Notes: generated by a model from the letters alone, not told the origin. A DNA stretch of 64,000 nt from Rhipidocladum racemiflorum (GCA_036346355.1 CM070573.1:20506001-20570000), one strand, 5' to 3'; counted from the stretch's first letter, positions 10,722 to 23,032 are shown. Made by a program: numbers and translations.

Positions 10722-11002
10722 AACATTGGCAACACCACTTTAGAATTGAACATTTGGCATTCACTTTACAAAAGATTTTGAAATCCAAAGGATCAAGGAC
10801 CAAAAAGAGAAAACACAGAATTCCCCTTTTGATCAAAAAGCAAAACAAAATCTCCCCCTGAGAAGTAAAATGTGTGTGAATGTGCAATGTGCCCAAAAAT
10901 TTCAAAATTCTCCAAACTTCTCCCAAAATTCTCAAATTTCCAAAAACAACTCCCCCTTTTTCTTTAAACTTTTCAACGATTCCCAAATTTCTCCCCCTTT
11001 GA
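10722..11002 (-). other. 3' untranslated region of copia F with extra PPT-like motifs
   Basis: No gene is recognised. CTCCCC(C/T)T motifs recur at about 10852, 10950 and 10992 (with related ones near 18910 and 20752), that is, AGGGGGAG on the element strand. Multiple polypurine-like tracts are known in some long copia lineages such as SIRE/Maximus. The region resumes at 18085 after the Harbinger insertion. Confidence 0.5.
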
Positions 11003-11173
11003 GAGCATCTCCAACAGCACTCTCCAAATCTCACTCTCCAAAAGCCTCATTTGGAGAGTTCTCCAAAAATTTGACTCTCTATATCTCCTTCCTCTCCAAC
11101 AGCACTCTCCATATCACACTCTCTATTTTCTCTCCCCTATATTTTTATCATATTCCATAACCGCCATAACAGC

Positions 11174-11760
11174 TATTGTAACCACCACGCTGCAACGGTT
11201 TATTTTCAACGGGTAAATTCGAACGGCTATATTTCAAAGCGGGGATTTAAAATTCAGAATTTATTGTAACCATCACGCTGCAACGGCTATTTTTCAACGG
11301 GTAAATTGGAACGGCTATATTTCAATGCGGGAATTTAAAATTCGGAATATATTGTAACGACAACGCTGCAACGGCTATTTTTTAACGGGTAAATTCGAAC
11401 GGCTATCTTTCAATGCGGGAATTTAAAATTCGGAATTTATTGTAACGACAACGCTGCAACGGCTATTTTTTAACGGGTAAATTCGAACGGCTATCTTTCA
11501 ATGCGGGAATTTAAAATTCGGAATTTATTGTAACCATCACGCTGCAACGGCTATTTTTCAACGGGTAAATTGGAACGGCTATATTTCAATGCGGGAATTT
11601 AAAATTCGGAATATATTGTAACGACAACGCTGCAACGGCTATTTTTTAACGGGTAAATTCGAACGGCTATCTTTCGATGCGGGAATTTAAATTTCGAAAA
11701 TCCAACGGCTAAATTCCAACGGCTATATTTCAACGGCTATATTTTTCAACGGGTAAATTC
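11174..11760. repeat. 88-bp tandem repeats in left subterminal region of Harbinger element
   Basis: Copies start TATTGTAAC at 11174, 11262, 11350, 11438, 11526 and 11614, each exactly 88 bp apart. Each contains GCTGCAACGGCTATTTTTCA, ACGGGTAAATT and GCGGGAATTTAAAATTCGGA in variant form. Two sequence subtypes (CCATCAC and CGACAAC after TATTGTAA) appear in an order that looks like duplication of a larger block. The array ends in shorter CAACGGCTA motifs to about 11760. It may hold transposase-binding sites (inference). Confidence 0.92.
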
Positions 11761-11851
11761 CAACGGCTATATTATTCTTGTCTATATATACATACCCATT
11801 TGGTCTTCAAGTATTGCACGCTTCTTGTTGTTCACTACTAACAATACCGAG

Positions 11852-13217
11852 ATGAGTCGTTTAAATTTAGTATCTGAATGTCTCTAAGATGAGGAGTCCG
11901 AGAGAAATGATGAGTACGTATTTCTTTTGACAACAGGATACCTAGCACACATGGAAGATCGGGATGTTAATGTTCGACGCCATGGCGGTTCTACTCTGGC
12001 CATCAAGTCGTTCATCGCAATAGACAAGAAGGACATGCTAGACTGCTCAAGACTATTTTGTCGATCCTCCTATCTATGGCCCAACCTTCTTTCTACGCAG
12101 TATGGAAGTATTCGTTGTTTATGTGTTCGCATTTTATGTCGATCGTCTGTCCATTGAACCTTCTTTTGGCGTAGGTTTCAATGAATCGTTCTTTATTTCT
12201 TCGCATATTGCATGTCAGAGAAGGGCATGATAACTATTTCATTCGTAAGAGGAATTGTGCTGGAATTCTTGGGTTATCTTCTTTGCAAAGGTTACCGCTG
12301 CCTTTTGATGCTAGCGATGGAGTAGCGGCAGATGCTATTGATGATTATGTGAGGATTGGAGAAAGTACGCTATAGAGAGCCCGAGAAGGTTTGTGAAAGC
12401 TATTATTGAACTCTTCTGAGATGAGTACTTGAGATCTCCAAATGATAATGACACTGCTAGATTACTTGCAATTGGCGAGGAAAGAGGTTTTCCGAATGCT
12501 AGGGAGCATAGATTGCATGCACTGAAGTGGAAAAATTGCCTGCAAAGATGGCAAGGCATGTATACTGGTCATGTGCATGAGCCAACAATCATTCTAGAAG
12601 CCGTTGCTTCGCAAGATCTTTGGATATGGCATGCTTTTTTTGGTTTACCAGGGTCTCACAATGATATTAATGTTCTTCACCGATCCCCTCTCTTCGCAAA
12701 GCTAGCCGAAGGGCAAGCACCAGAAGTGAATTATACTGTGAACGGTCATCTATATACAATGGGATACTATCTTGCAGACGGAATATATCCTTCATGGGCA
12801 ACATTTGTGAAGACAATACCAGCTCCCCAAGGGAATAAGAAAAAACATTTCGCCGAAGCTCAAGAAGCGGCTAGGAAGGATGTCGAACGAGCATTTGGAG
12901 TTTTACAAGCTCGGTTTGCAATTGTTCGTGGACCAGCTCGTTTTTGGTATCAGGAAGCACTAAGAGATATCATGACAGCTTGTATCATCATGCATAACAT
13001 GATAATTGAAGATGAGCGGGATGAAGGTGCAGTGGACTACAATTACGAAGCAATGGGAGAGAATGTTGCAGTCTCCCATGAAAGAACACCTGAGCTTTCT
13101 GAGTTTATTCAAACTCATCAATCCATCAAAAATAGAAAAGCTCACTCAGCTCCAAGAAGATCTAGTCGAGCACTTATGGCGCCAAGTATGGAGGGATGTA
13201 AGCGGCGCATGATGTAA
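11852..13217 (+). pseudogene. PIF/Harbinger DDE transposase, frameshifted
   Basis: Similarity begins near 11852 (MSRLN, then EESERNDEY). It runs through a probable intron at 12100-12174 (GTATGG to GCGTAG), RKRNCAGILGLSSLQ (12247 on) and GVAADAIDDYVRIGES, to the long frame 12429-13217. The catalytic first Asp (GSIDCMH, near 12515) is in a frame left by a one-base loss next to it. The second Asp is in GLPGSHNDINVLH, and the Glu is in RKDVERAFGVLQARF. The C-terminus (IIMHNMIIEDERDE) is typical. The enzyme would cut the 15-bp terminal repeats and generate the 3-bp duplication. At least three frame breaks make it non-functional. Confidence 0.9.
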
Positions 13218-13633
13218 CCATTTTCCCTTCAACTATGATGCACTACTTTTTCCCCTTCAACTATGATGTAGCAGTTCATTCATTTCAACTATGATGTACT
13301 AGTTTTTTCCTTCAACTATGATGTACCGCTTAATGCATCTCAACCCGATGTATTCAATTCCCAAGCATTGCAAAATAGTTCAAATGCATATTGATCGTAA
13401 TAAGGATTTTGCACAACTAAACTTCAAGTCCATCACTAACTCAAGTCTAAGCAAAATAAGGAATTCATCTAGTACAGAACTGCATATATTACATCAATAA
13501 TTAGTTCATAGATCAATCGACCTATTACATCTGCGAGCGATTATATCATTCTCAAGGATGTAGTATTGTTGTTGTGGCCCACTCAAGCGACTAGTGTCAA
13601 CGCTCATAATTCTCTCTTCTTCAACCATTCTCT

Positions 13634-14570
13634 TCAATTCAAACTCATTTTTCTTATCTCAATCTTTTCCTTCTCATGAGCAATCCTCTCCTCGTTCTTG
13701 CAAATGCTCGCTGCATCAGCTTCTTCTTTCTTCTGCTCTTTAATAAGCTCTATTTCTTTCATTTCTTTCCTAAAGTTTTCCAATGCTTCCATGTAGAGTG
13801 AACCTGTTGCACCACTATCAACTGCAGCTTTACCACGGCGTATCCGCTCTTTCTCTGCCTTCCTCCCAGTTGGCCTTCTGAGCACATCACCTTCTGCAGT
13901 TGCAGCATCTTCCTGAAAATGACTTGCATTGGAGCTAACAGGACTGGAACTACCTGGAGACGCATTGGAAGATGTTTTCTGCTTTTTCTGAGATAAATGA
14001 CTAGTCCACTTTGGATGGTGTTGTAGTATATTCCAGCAATGCAAGTATGCAAATAATCGCCCTTCTTCTTCTTGATACAATGATTTAGCATGGATAATCT
14101 ACAAAAGGACATGTACCTTATTAACTTGGACAACACATTTAAATCTATAATGAAAAAAGGGATATATACTCACCTTATCCTGCTCTGTTATCCCACTTTG
14201 TCGCCTACGCCAATGCGGTCGTAACATCCACAAAACTTGTTAACATGCTCTTGAATAGAAGACCATCGGTGCATAAGTGAGTTCTGAGTACGCTCGGAAT
14301 CAAAAGTTCTATTCTCATGGAAGTAATCATGTATTCTACTCCAATATGTGGTACGAGTTTGTTGGGTCCCTTGCACTGGATCCAAACTAACATTAAGCCA
14401 TGCCGATACCAACATATTATCTTCATTCTCCGAAAAAAATTCTTTGATCTTTTATTTTGAGCTCTCGACTGGGGACTGCAATGGTCAACTGCAGAAGGTT
14501 GCTCCCCAATTGGGCTTTCATCCCAACGATTTCACTTCTCACTCAACAGAGCAGTATAGAAATCATCCAT
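13634..14570 (-). pseudogene. PIF/Harbinger ORF1, SANT/Myb-like DNA-binding protein, frameshifted
   Basis: On the minus strand an ATG at 14570 opens MDDFYTALLSEK and then a stop. After a frame change come NMLVSAWLNVSLDPVQG and TYWSRIHDYFHENRTFDSER, a trihelix/SANT-like domain with conserved tryptophans, then RWSSIQEHVNKFCGCYDRI. Another shift precedes an intron at 14099-14173 (GTGAGTATAT to TTTTGTAG). The second exon (IIHAKSLYQEEEGR, HCWNILQHHPKW) leads to a charged coiled-coil tail (KEMKEIELIKEQKKEEADAA) ending near 13634. ORF1 is known to be needed together with transposase in PIF elements. Breaks make this copy inactive. Confidence 0.88.
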
Positions 14571-14845
14571 ATTGCACAAACTGTAGGCATCAATACTTGA
14601 TTAAACAAAAATGAATAACAAAACGTGAGAAAGTACGACATGTCTTAATACGCTGAACACAAATACAACTAGCACATTACTTAATTAAACAACACATGTA
14701 AAAGTACGACACCTCTTAATACGCTCAACAAGAATACTGCTAGTCATTGTACTCGTAAAGTAGATCTCATAAGTAGACCACAAATAACACTACCCACTCG
14801 ACTCGACATTTTCATCCTCTCTAAATTGATGATCATCAATTTTAT

Positions 14846-15130
14846 CTAATCATCACTCTCATAGTCGTGATGGGCGCAACTCCTCGCCTCCTTCTTCTTC
14901 GTCGATCGATCAACACCGCTTGTTCCTACGAAGCCTTCCGAATGTATGGCAAGCTCGCCAAGACGGCGAGCGTTGTCTTCGATCTTAAGTAAGATTCCAT
15001 TGAGTTCAATTCGCCTCATGCAAGGGGAAAAATTATCGTTCACGATGTTCTTAATATCACTTGCGATTTCCTCTATGCACTTAATTGTCCAAGCGTGAAC
15101 TTCACTAACTTTCTTTGAATCTTTATCCAT
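14846..15130 (-). CDS. Small unrecognised ORF within Harbinger element
   Basis: A 94-residue open frame starts at ATG 15130, directly after a splice-acceptor-like TTGCATTTAG, and ends in an acidic tail (HHDYESDD). It is mostly charged and helical (EVHAWTIKCIEEIASDIKNI). Upstream on the same strand, 15229-15288 looks like a 60-bp exon flanked by AG and GTAAGT. This exon reads TEKGFFKQLKGKKPSKG in one frame, but that frame does not join cleanly to this ORF. It could be the leader and first exon of the ORF1 transcript, a third small element protein, or a captured host fragment. Confidence 0.4.
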   Translation of the reverse strand: MDKDSKKVSEVHAWTIKCIEEIASDIKNIVNDNFSPCMRRIELNGILLKIEDNARRLGELAIHSEGFVGTSGVDRSTKKKEARSCAHHDYESDD

Positions 15131-18066
15131 CTAAATGCAAGTAAATAGTACACTAAGATGAATAAATCCCGGAGTATATACTAGACAAAAATACAAAAGT
15201 GCACTTGAAGAGTAGGGCTGGTAGCAATTACTTACCTCCCTTGCTAGGCTTCTTCCCCTTTAGCTGCTTGAAGAAACCCTTCTCAGTCTGCACAATCAGG
15301 AAAGAATGCCATACATCAGAACCAAAAAGCCACTATCCAATGGTTACATTCTGCTATGCCAAACAACATGCCAAAATACAATTCAAGGATAAATATCTAA
15401 GCACCACATGTATTCTTTGCTAAGACTGAAACAAGTGTTCTATGCTAAGACTGAAACAAGTGTTCTATGCTAAGACTGAAACAAAGGATCCTGTATCATG
15501 GATACACAATCAACATGAGTAATGAAACCTGTATGTACAATCTCTTGCGTACAAAGCAACACTGCCATATAGGAAACTTTTCTTTGCAACTCCAACTATA
15601 CAAAGGCCAAAACAGACATGATTTTAGTATAAACACGCTTAACATAACAATTTCTTTGGATAAATAACCTAGTCGCTTATCGATTCATGCACTCAACCAC
15701 AGAACTAACACAAACCAATGAGTATGGGAGACATGGCCACCTGACTCGAAAGGAAGAGCCTAAACAAACCCTCTGTTAATGTCGGACCTACCATAATCAA
15801 CTCAAGAAACTTGTATGTAGATCAGCCCAAGGCAATAATGCCGAAACCTTGTTTTCAGTAATCAATCCGCATTATACCCCTATCAGCTAATTCATTTCAA
15901 AATCACAGATTATCAAACAGCTCCGCCTCTGTCAAATAATTCTCCTCCAGTCCATCCAAACAAGACACACGAACAAAGACAACCACACAAGCTCTTTGAG
16001 CCCAGCTCAAAAAGGGTGCTCAAGTCGGGTTAAACATATATATGGAATTAAGACAACTTCTGTTTGCATTTGACACAATGTTGTTGCCCTCACTTACATG
16101 AAGCTGAAGTGGAGTATTTTACGCGCAACTCAGATTAGTTGAGTAGTATAATCAATATTCAGCTGAGAAACTAAGGTAGATGGGTTTTGCCGCTAGCTCT
16201 ATGTATCTGTTACAATATCTTTACTTTTCAAAGGATCTCGCAAAACTCTCGTTATTTTTGTAGAAAAATCATATCACGCTTTGGGAGAAAAGGAGTACAC
16301 ATGGTGATCGATAAAGGCTACTACATACTTGACAAAGAAAATAAAAAATAACCCCATGAAATAGATAGTAGATTAAAATGGCATTGGGACAACGGATGGT
16401 AAATGACTCCCTCCCATGCATCCCATGTCCTCGAGCGCACATCAATTACCATTCCACCCCATCCTTGCAAAGAATTTTCATGAATCCTTCAACACCTTCA
16501 TTGCAAACACCGCAAAAACCAACGACGAGCTTGATCAAACCAAGATAGAAGTCCAAAGATCATAATTATCAAACAAATATGTTTCTTTAGCGTCTTTCTC
16601 GAGTCCAAATTCCAACCAACTAGAAAGACGTTGCTCTAGGAGTTGAGAAGGTCAGTTGCTGTAAGTATTTGATATCACATACATGGTACCGACACGCTCC
16701 TCAACTGACAAGGGAAGGACAATCTATTTGGAATTGACCTGAGTGTGTTAATCGAAAACATAGGCTCCGTCCATTATGATCATATGTCCATTGAATATTA
16801 CATCTCAACTCATTAGCCGATCTACAGATTATTGCCACTATAGAGAATGTGAGACCACTAGAGAGAAACTTCGTGCTTTGATTTTGCGAGTTTGTAGGTG
16901 GAAACTCCGCTTGCTCCTAGCAAATTCTAGGATGTTTCAATGTTGAAAATGGTTCATTTTCAATGTTGAACTGGTTCAATAATAGCATGTGTGGCTAAAT
17001 TATGGTCGTGACAACTAAATCGACAATTCATTTCTAATCGTGAATAAGAACAAGCGTTGTTCCCCAATAGCTCGTGGTCGTGACTCCATCCTCCCTGGTG
17101 AGGGCAATGGGAATTGTTTTCAGATCGTCGCCAGGTTTTCAATGGGAGTCCGGCACTCGAGATCGCTTCCAAAGGACATAGGAGCTTCAAACAACTGAGA
17201 ATTAAATTGTACTTATTTTGCTCTTCATCTTCCTTTGCTCTACATATGTAATCTCACTGAACTAAACTAATCACAAAAACTTCTCCTTCGAACAATGTAC
17301 CCTTACAGAATCTCAACAAACTAAAGGAAAATCGATGGATTGAGTAATCACCTCGATTCAGGTATGGGGTTGAGTTGAACCCCAATAATTTCTGGAAATG
17401 CAAGCTGCTCCCTTCAAGAGCCGAATCGAAGCGTGGAGATCAGCACCAGGCCGCAAACAAATCCGCCCTACATGGAGAGATAGAACAAAATCAGGGGGGA
17501 CTACAACACCAAATCCAGATGGATGCCAAATCCACTCAAGAATAGCAAAGACACACCAAGGCCTCAACCGCGACGACACGATTGACTCGTGGGGGGAGGG
17601 GTTGGGGATCTGCAGAGAGGAAACGAAATAAGGGGAGTGCACCAAGACGAAGCAAACTAGAAGAGGAAGCCACATCTGCACTCCATGGTTGCACCAAGAC
17701 TAGATTCGCTGCCACGAGGGCTCCTGGGAGTTGGGGAACCGCCAAGTGGGGAGATCCGGCGAGGGCTTCGCTTGCTCGGGGTTTGGGGATCCGCCGAGGA
17801 CGAGACGACCGCTTCTCACCGACGGAGGGCCGAGCGAGTCGAGGTTCTACGCCAGGCCACAGTCCGCACTGGCGCCAGGAGACGATGAGGGAGCCGACAT
17901 CCCTAACACGCGCTAAGGAACCGATTCGCACGGATAGCGAAGTGGGGAGACTCGCGTATAGTGAAGAGCTCTCTCCCTCGCAACTGGGAGCGCTATAGCG
18001 AAGTCTTTTGGAGATAGTCTCAGAGTACGACAGTAAAACATGGAGAGGGAGAGTTCAATACAGAGT
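15131..18066. other. Harbinger internal region without recognised genes
   Basis: About 2.9 kb between the small ORF and the right terminal repeat. 15131-17340 is AT-rich with no convincing protein apart from the exon-like piece at 15229-15288. A nearly exact repeat of TGTTCTATGCTAAGACTGAA occurs twice at about 15433-15480. From 17380 to about 18000 GC content rises, and open frames on both strands have no recognisable domain. This may be the promoter and leader of the minus-strand ORF1 transcript. Confidence 0.4.
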
Positions 18067-18084
18067 CTGTTGGAGATGCTCTGA

Positions 18085-18915
18085 CAATGGATTCATCAAG
18101 AGTACAAAAGAGAGAACAGGTTCAAAATTTTTCTTGAAACAATGATTTCACAAAGGGAAACAAGGGAGTGCCAAGATAGGAGAAGATGAGCTCATTCGAT
18201 CATATAACCTTATATATCACATAATATCAAAATACATGATCTTGATGTGATTTTAGCAAGTTAGGGAATGACATGCATCTCAACCTCAATTTAGTCAACT
18301 ATAGCCAAGTACTAAGCAAGATCTTAGCAGAAAAAGCAAGGCTTTAAAAAATTGAAGCAACTAACAACTTAGGGCGAGCAAGTAGTTTCAACTCCAATCT
18401 AGTAGACCAATTTAATCTTTAAACAATAAATCGCATGTGGCATGCTTGAAGCATACTTCTTTTATTTTCTAGGAGTGGCATGCTTGAAGCATACATCTTA
18501 TCTTTGAGGGAATGGCATGCTTGAAGCATACATCTTATTTTTTAAGGAAAGCATGCCTGAAGCATACAACTTGAAGCTTTTGCTTTTAACACCCCTTTTT
18601 TTATATTCCCTTTTTTTTCTTTTTCTTTGATTATAAACATGCAAAAATGATTAAATGGTCTTATGAAAGAGTAAAGTTGAAACCACACTTGCTTCATAGC
18701 CCAAATTTGTCAAGAGGATTCAATATCAAGCCTAGAAGAGTAAGATATCACAGAGTATTTAGCTATAGGCAATCAGATCAGGGAATTCCGCAATGTCATT
18801 CTTAGTTCAAGTGGAACAATTTAGATTATCATATAATAGCACAATTACATAATATATAAAGAAATATGATAAAGTGAGCTCATTAAGTGAAAGAACTTGG
18901 CAAGGAAACTCCCCC
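18085..18915 (-). other. Copia F 3' non-coding region, with short tandem repeats
   Basis: The region resumes the copia element after the Harbinger insertion. No gene is recognised. Between 18436 and 18571 a unit of about 37 bp (GGCATGCTTGAAGCATAC plus a T-rich spacer) is repeated four times with small differences; each core contains a GCATGC palindrome. A CTCCCCCT motif at about 18910 sits next to the pol end. Confidence 0.6.
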
Positions 18916-19272
18916 TCAAAACAAACCCATTGGATGAACAATCCCAAGTTCTCCCCGAATAAAAACAAAACGAGAAGAAGACAAAGGTTTTGTGAAAATG
19001 TCTGCCAATTGATGTTCAAGATCCACATGATGAAGCACAATGTTGCCTTTTTCAACATGATCTCTAAGAAAGTGAAATCTGATGTCAATGTGTTTTGTTC
19101 TAGAGTGTTGCACGGGGTTCTTAGCAATGCAAATTGCACTAGTGTTATCACACAAAAGAGGAACACTATCCAAATTAACCCCATAATCTTTAAGTGTAGC
19201 TACTATCCAAAGAATTTGAGAAAAACAACTAGCAGCAGCCACATATTCAGATTCAGCAGCTTGATTGTGCAA
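18916..19272 (-). pseudogene. Copia F RNase H domain
   Basis: The minus-strand frame contains the family motifs AAESEYVAAASCFSQILWI, LLCDNTSAICIAKNPVQHS, RTKHIDIRFHFLRDHVEKG and QLADIFTKPL, the last marking the end of a copia pol. It would degrade the RNA strand of the hybrid. It is separated from RT by a frame change between 19272 and 19388. Confidence 0.92.
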
Positions 19273-19387
19273 ATGTAAGATTGCTTTCTAGATGACCATG
19301 CAATGAGAGAATTTCCCAAGAAGTGACATGAACCGAAGTGCTTTTCCTATCAATTCTACATCCTCCAAAATCAGCATCGAAAAGATC

Positions 19388-20712
19388 TCAAACTAATGCA
19401 TGAGGAAGCGAAAGCCAAATGCCAAAATCTTGAGTTCCATGAAGATACCTGAAAATCCTTTTGACAAACTTGTCGATGTGAAGCACGTGGGGAAGCTTGA
19501 AAACGAGCACACAAGCATACAACAAATTGTATATCCGGCCTTGATGCGTGAGGTACAAAAGTGAACCTATCATGCTTCTATATTCCTTTTGATCAACCTG
19601 CGAACCATGTTCATCAGGGTCAAGTACGCATGTGCTCTCCATGGGTGTCATGATCTGCTTGCTGTTTTCCAGTCCAAAGCGATGTAGCATGTCTTTCGTG
19701 TTTTTTCTTTGATGTACAAAAGTACCATCCTTCGCTTGCTTGATTTGAAATCCCAAAAAGTATGTCAACTCACCCATCATACTCATCTCAAACTCCTTCC
19801 TCATTGTTTCAAAACTCGCACACTAAAACATGAGATGAACCACCAAAGATAATATCATCAACATAAATCTGAACGAATAGTTGATCATTGCCTTGCTTGA
19901 GTAAAAGAGAGTTTTGTCAACCTTTCCCATTAAAAAGCCTTTTTCAAGTAAAAGGTTTTTAGCCTATCATACCATGCTCTAGGGGCTTGTTTCAAACCAT
20001 ACAAAGCTTTTGATAGTTTGAACACATGATTTGGAAACTTTGGATTTTCAAAACCAGGTGGTTGCTTGACATAAACCTCCTCATTTATGTAGCCATTAAG
20101 AAAAGCACTTTTCACATCCATTTGATACAATTTGAAACCTTTGGATGCAGCAAAAGCTAAAAGGATTCTAATGGCTTCAATTCTAGCAACAGGAGCAAAG
20201 GTTTCATCAAAATCTAAGCCTTCAATTTGAGTGTAACCTTGAGCAACCAATCTAGCCTTGTTTCTAACAACAACACCATCCTCACTTTGTTTATTTTTGA
20301 AAACCCATCTAGTTCCAATAACATTAAAATCAGGAGGTGGTGAGACAAGTTTCCAAACTTTATTTCGTTCAAAATTCTTTAATTCTTCATGCATGGCATT
20401 GATCCAAGATTCGTCAGATAATGCATGAGATATATCTTTGGGTTCCAAAGAGGCAACTAAAGCAGAATGAGCATGAGTGTCAGAATGAATAAACCTGGAT
20501 CGAGTGACTCTCTCATTTAGGTCTCCAATAATTTGTTCAGATGGATGCATTTTTTGAATGTGCAAGGGAGCATTGGCTTTTGAGACTTCTCCTTCTCCTT
20601 CTTCATTTTCAGCATGTACAGATGATGTTGTAGCTTGAGTATGGTTAGCTGTAGGTGATGTAGTAGTAGGTGCCAAGGGTGCTACAGCTTGTTGTGCATT
20701 AGGAAGAGTCAA
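19388..20712 (-). pseudogene. Copia F reverse transcriptase, frameshifted
   Basis: The N-terminal part (20712-19930) carries GTRWVFKNKQSEDGVVVRNK, ARLVAQGYTQIEGLDFDETF, YQMDVKSAFLNGYINEEVYV and LYGLKQAPRAWYDRL, the signature of copia RT. The catalytic YVDDIIFGG lies near 19840-19860 in a different frame. The C-terminal part (19804-19388) holds GELTYFLGFQIKQ and YRSMIGSLLYLT. At least two frame breaks separate these blocks. Confidence 0.92.
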
Positions 20713-21144
20713 GACCTCATCTTCAACATCATCATTATCTTCAAAGATTTTCTCCCCCTGAACATATGCGTCAGCACCGCATCACTTGGACTAGTGCCTG
20801 GACTAGCCTCATCAAAAGTAACTTCACAAGTTTCCACAATTTTGTTAGTCTCCAAAACAAGCACACGATAGCCACGAGTATGAGCAGATATCCAAGGAAA
20901 AAGCCATCCATTGATCTAGCTTCAAATTTATCAAGATTTCCAGATTTCAAGACAAAGCATTTGCATCCAAAAACCCTAAAGTGAGAAAGCAGTAGGCCTA
21001 TGTCCAAACCGAAGCTCATATGGAGTCTTACCCAATTTTGATCTCAAAAACACACGGTTTGAAACATAACATGCAGCTTGAAATCGCTTCAAATTTCAAA
21101 AGTTTCTAGGAGTATGATGTTCATCTAACATGGTTCTAGCCATC

Positions 21145-21907
21145 TCAACCAATGTTCTGCTTTTTCCTTTCAACTACACCATTCTCGTTGAGGCACTCTA
21201 GGTGATGAAAATTGATGATCAATTCCTTTTTCAAGACAAAAGAGATCAAAAGAAGCATTTTTGAATTCAGTTCCATTATCACTTCTAATAGCTTTGAGAG
21301 CTCCTGGATGATCAATAGAAAGCCTAAGAACAAGACTTCTAAAATGACTAAAGGCCTCATCCTTAGATGCCATAAAGTATACCCAAGAGTATCTAGAAAA
21401 ATCATCAACAATCACAAGCACATACCATTTGCCTCCAAAGGATTGAACTCGAGATGGTCCAACTGTATCAAGATGTAGAAGTTGTCCTGGAGCGTTTGTC
21501 ATCACCATGGTAAGAGGTGGATGTGAACCTGCAATCATCTTACCATGTCTACAAGAAGAACATACTAGATTGCTATCACCCTTAAGCTTAGGCAGGCCAC
21601 GTATAAGATCTAAACCACTTACACGAGTAAGATGATCAAAACCAACATGACCAAGTCTACGATGCCAAAAGAATAAATCTTTAGAAACATTGGCAATTAG
21701 ACACCTATGCTTAGAAGAAGGCGATGCATCAAAATCAGCTTTAAAGACTCTTCCAAAATGAGAAATTTTGAACACAAGATCACCTGAAGCATCTAGCACT
21801 TTGCATTCATTTTTCTTAAAGCTTATCTCAAGATCTTCATCAAGCATTTGTGAGACAGAAAGCAAGTTATATTTCAAATTTTCAACAAGAGCCACATCTT
21901 TGAACAT
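21145..21907 (-). pseudogene. Copia F integrase (GAG-pre-integrase zinc region and catalytic core)
   Basis: On the minus strand: NLLSVSQMLD, then the HHCC zinc region (WHRRLGHV with CSSCRHGK), catalytic Asp in HLDTVGPSR, Asp in RSDNGTEFKNASF, and Glu in NENGVVERKKQN. The Glu is in a second frame (21411-21145) because of a shift near 21190. Integrase located before RT confirms Ty1/copia order. Confidence 0.9.
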
Positions 21908-22443
21908 AAACTTGTCACTTACCTTTATTGTACCTTTGCCACAACAGAAGAGGAAGAAGCATCTCCAAAAGTAACACTTTCAAAGACGAGATGCACGAGT
22001 GAGGGAGGAGAACCAATTCTTATTACTGCACATGTGGCGTGAGCATCCGGAATCCACTAGCCATATGTTCTCCTTCCTCGCGAGAAGCCTACATAGCAAC
22101 AAAACATGTCGAGGTCTCAGATCTTGGGGTTAGGAATGAGATTTTTGGGAATCCAAGATCTTGAGACACACGACGCACAACAAGAGGGCACAACACGATA
22201 ATTTTTATGCACAAAATCAGATTTGCCTTTTCCCATGTTTGTAGGAACAGAAGGTGTTTTCATCACTCTAGGCGCATAAAAATGTGCTTTGCTGAAATTT
22301 GACCTAGCCTCGATTCTTTCCTTCTTTTCTTTGTTTGGCTAGTCTAAAGCAAAAATCTACTAAGTGTCCATCTCTACCACAATGAGTGCAAGTGTACTTG
22401 ACATGATGTTTAGCTTTAACAAGAAAAGCACATTTTGCATTCA

Positions 22444-23032
22444 TCATAGTAGAGGATAAAAAACCAGATTGAAAAGCAATTTTCTTAGGCTCATTAGATA
22501 ACTCAATTTTGCAAGGAGCCTGAACAACAAAGGTCGAGGTGTAGTTTCATATGTGGCATAAGGATCAAAACCTAAACCTCTCTTGTTTGTGCTAACCTTA
22601 GATTGATCCAAAATCATGTTCAACTTCTTCTTGCCATTAGTGAAACGTTCCAAAGAATTTTGCAAGTAATCAACTTTCTTAGCAAGAGTTAAACAATTAT
22701 TGCAGGAACATCTACTTTTCCTTTTGCTTGCGACAAGTTGAGCATGAGAGAATTTCATGTGAAAGCAAATTATCGATTAATTGAGAAACCCTCGCATTTG
22801 CATCTTTCAATTTTAATTCAAGAGTTGAGCATTTAGAACAAGAAGTTGAACTATGCAAATCATCAGTGGAACAGCTAGCATGTACAACATGTTTCTCATT
22901 TTTCTCATTTAGATGAAACAAAAGAGCATGTTCTTTCCTAAGCAAGGTGAGCTCATTGTAAATTAAGTCACATGATTTGCAAGTATCATCACTAGGAATC
23001 AAAGTCTTAAGTCTAGCAATTTCTGCATTCAA
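22444..23032 (-). pseudogene. Copia F middle region between zinc knuckle and integrase
   Basis: Two overlapping minus-strand frames read a Cys-rich and coiled-coil sequence: CKSCDLIYNELTLLRKEHA, CSTDDLHSSTSCSKCSTLEL, CSTCRKQ, then CNNCLTLAKKVDYLQNSLER. Paired CxxC motifs recur about every 30-60 residues. This is typical of the long gag-to-protease linker of some copia lineages. The protease motif itself is not visible to me; a decayed copy may lie at 21907-22440. Confidence 0.6.

Larger units (their letters stand above)
11003..18081. mobile_element. PIF/Harbinger DNA transposon with transposase and SANT-like ORF1, decayed
   Basis: The element has 15-bp perfect terminal inverted repeats GAGCATCTCCAACAG (11003-11017; reverse complement at 18067-18081) and a 3-bp duplication TGA (11000-11002 and 18082-18084). 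It carries both proteins of the superfamily: a DDE transposase on the plus strand (11852-13217) and a Myb/SANT-like DNA-binding ORF1 on the minus strand (13634-14570), converging tail to tail. Tandem 88-bp repeats fill the left subterminal region. Its 7.1 kb length is within or above the usual range. Both genes have frameshifts, so it cannot move by itself, but the intact ends could be mobilised by a relative. Confidence 0.93.

Noticed and set aside
17358..17998. Long frames on both strands near the right end of the Harbinger element
   Set aside because: GC-rich leader-like DNA. No recognisable domain, and opposing frames are equally open.
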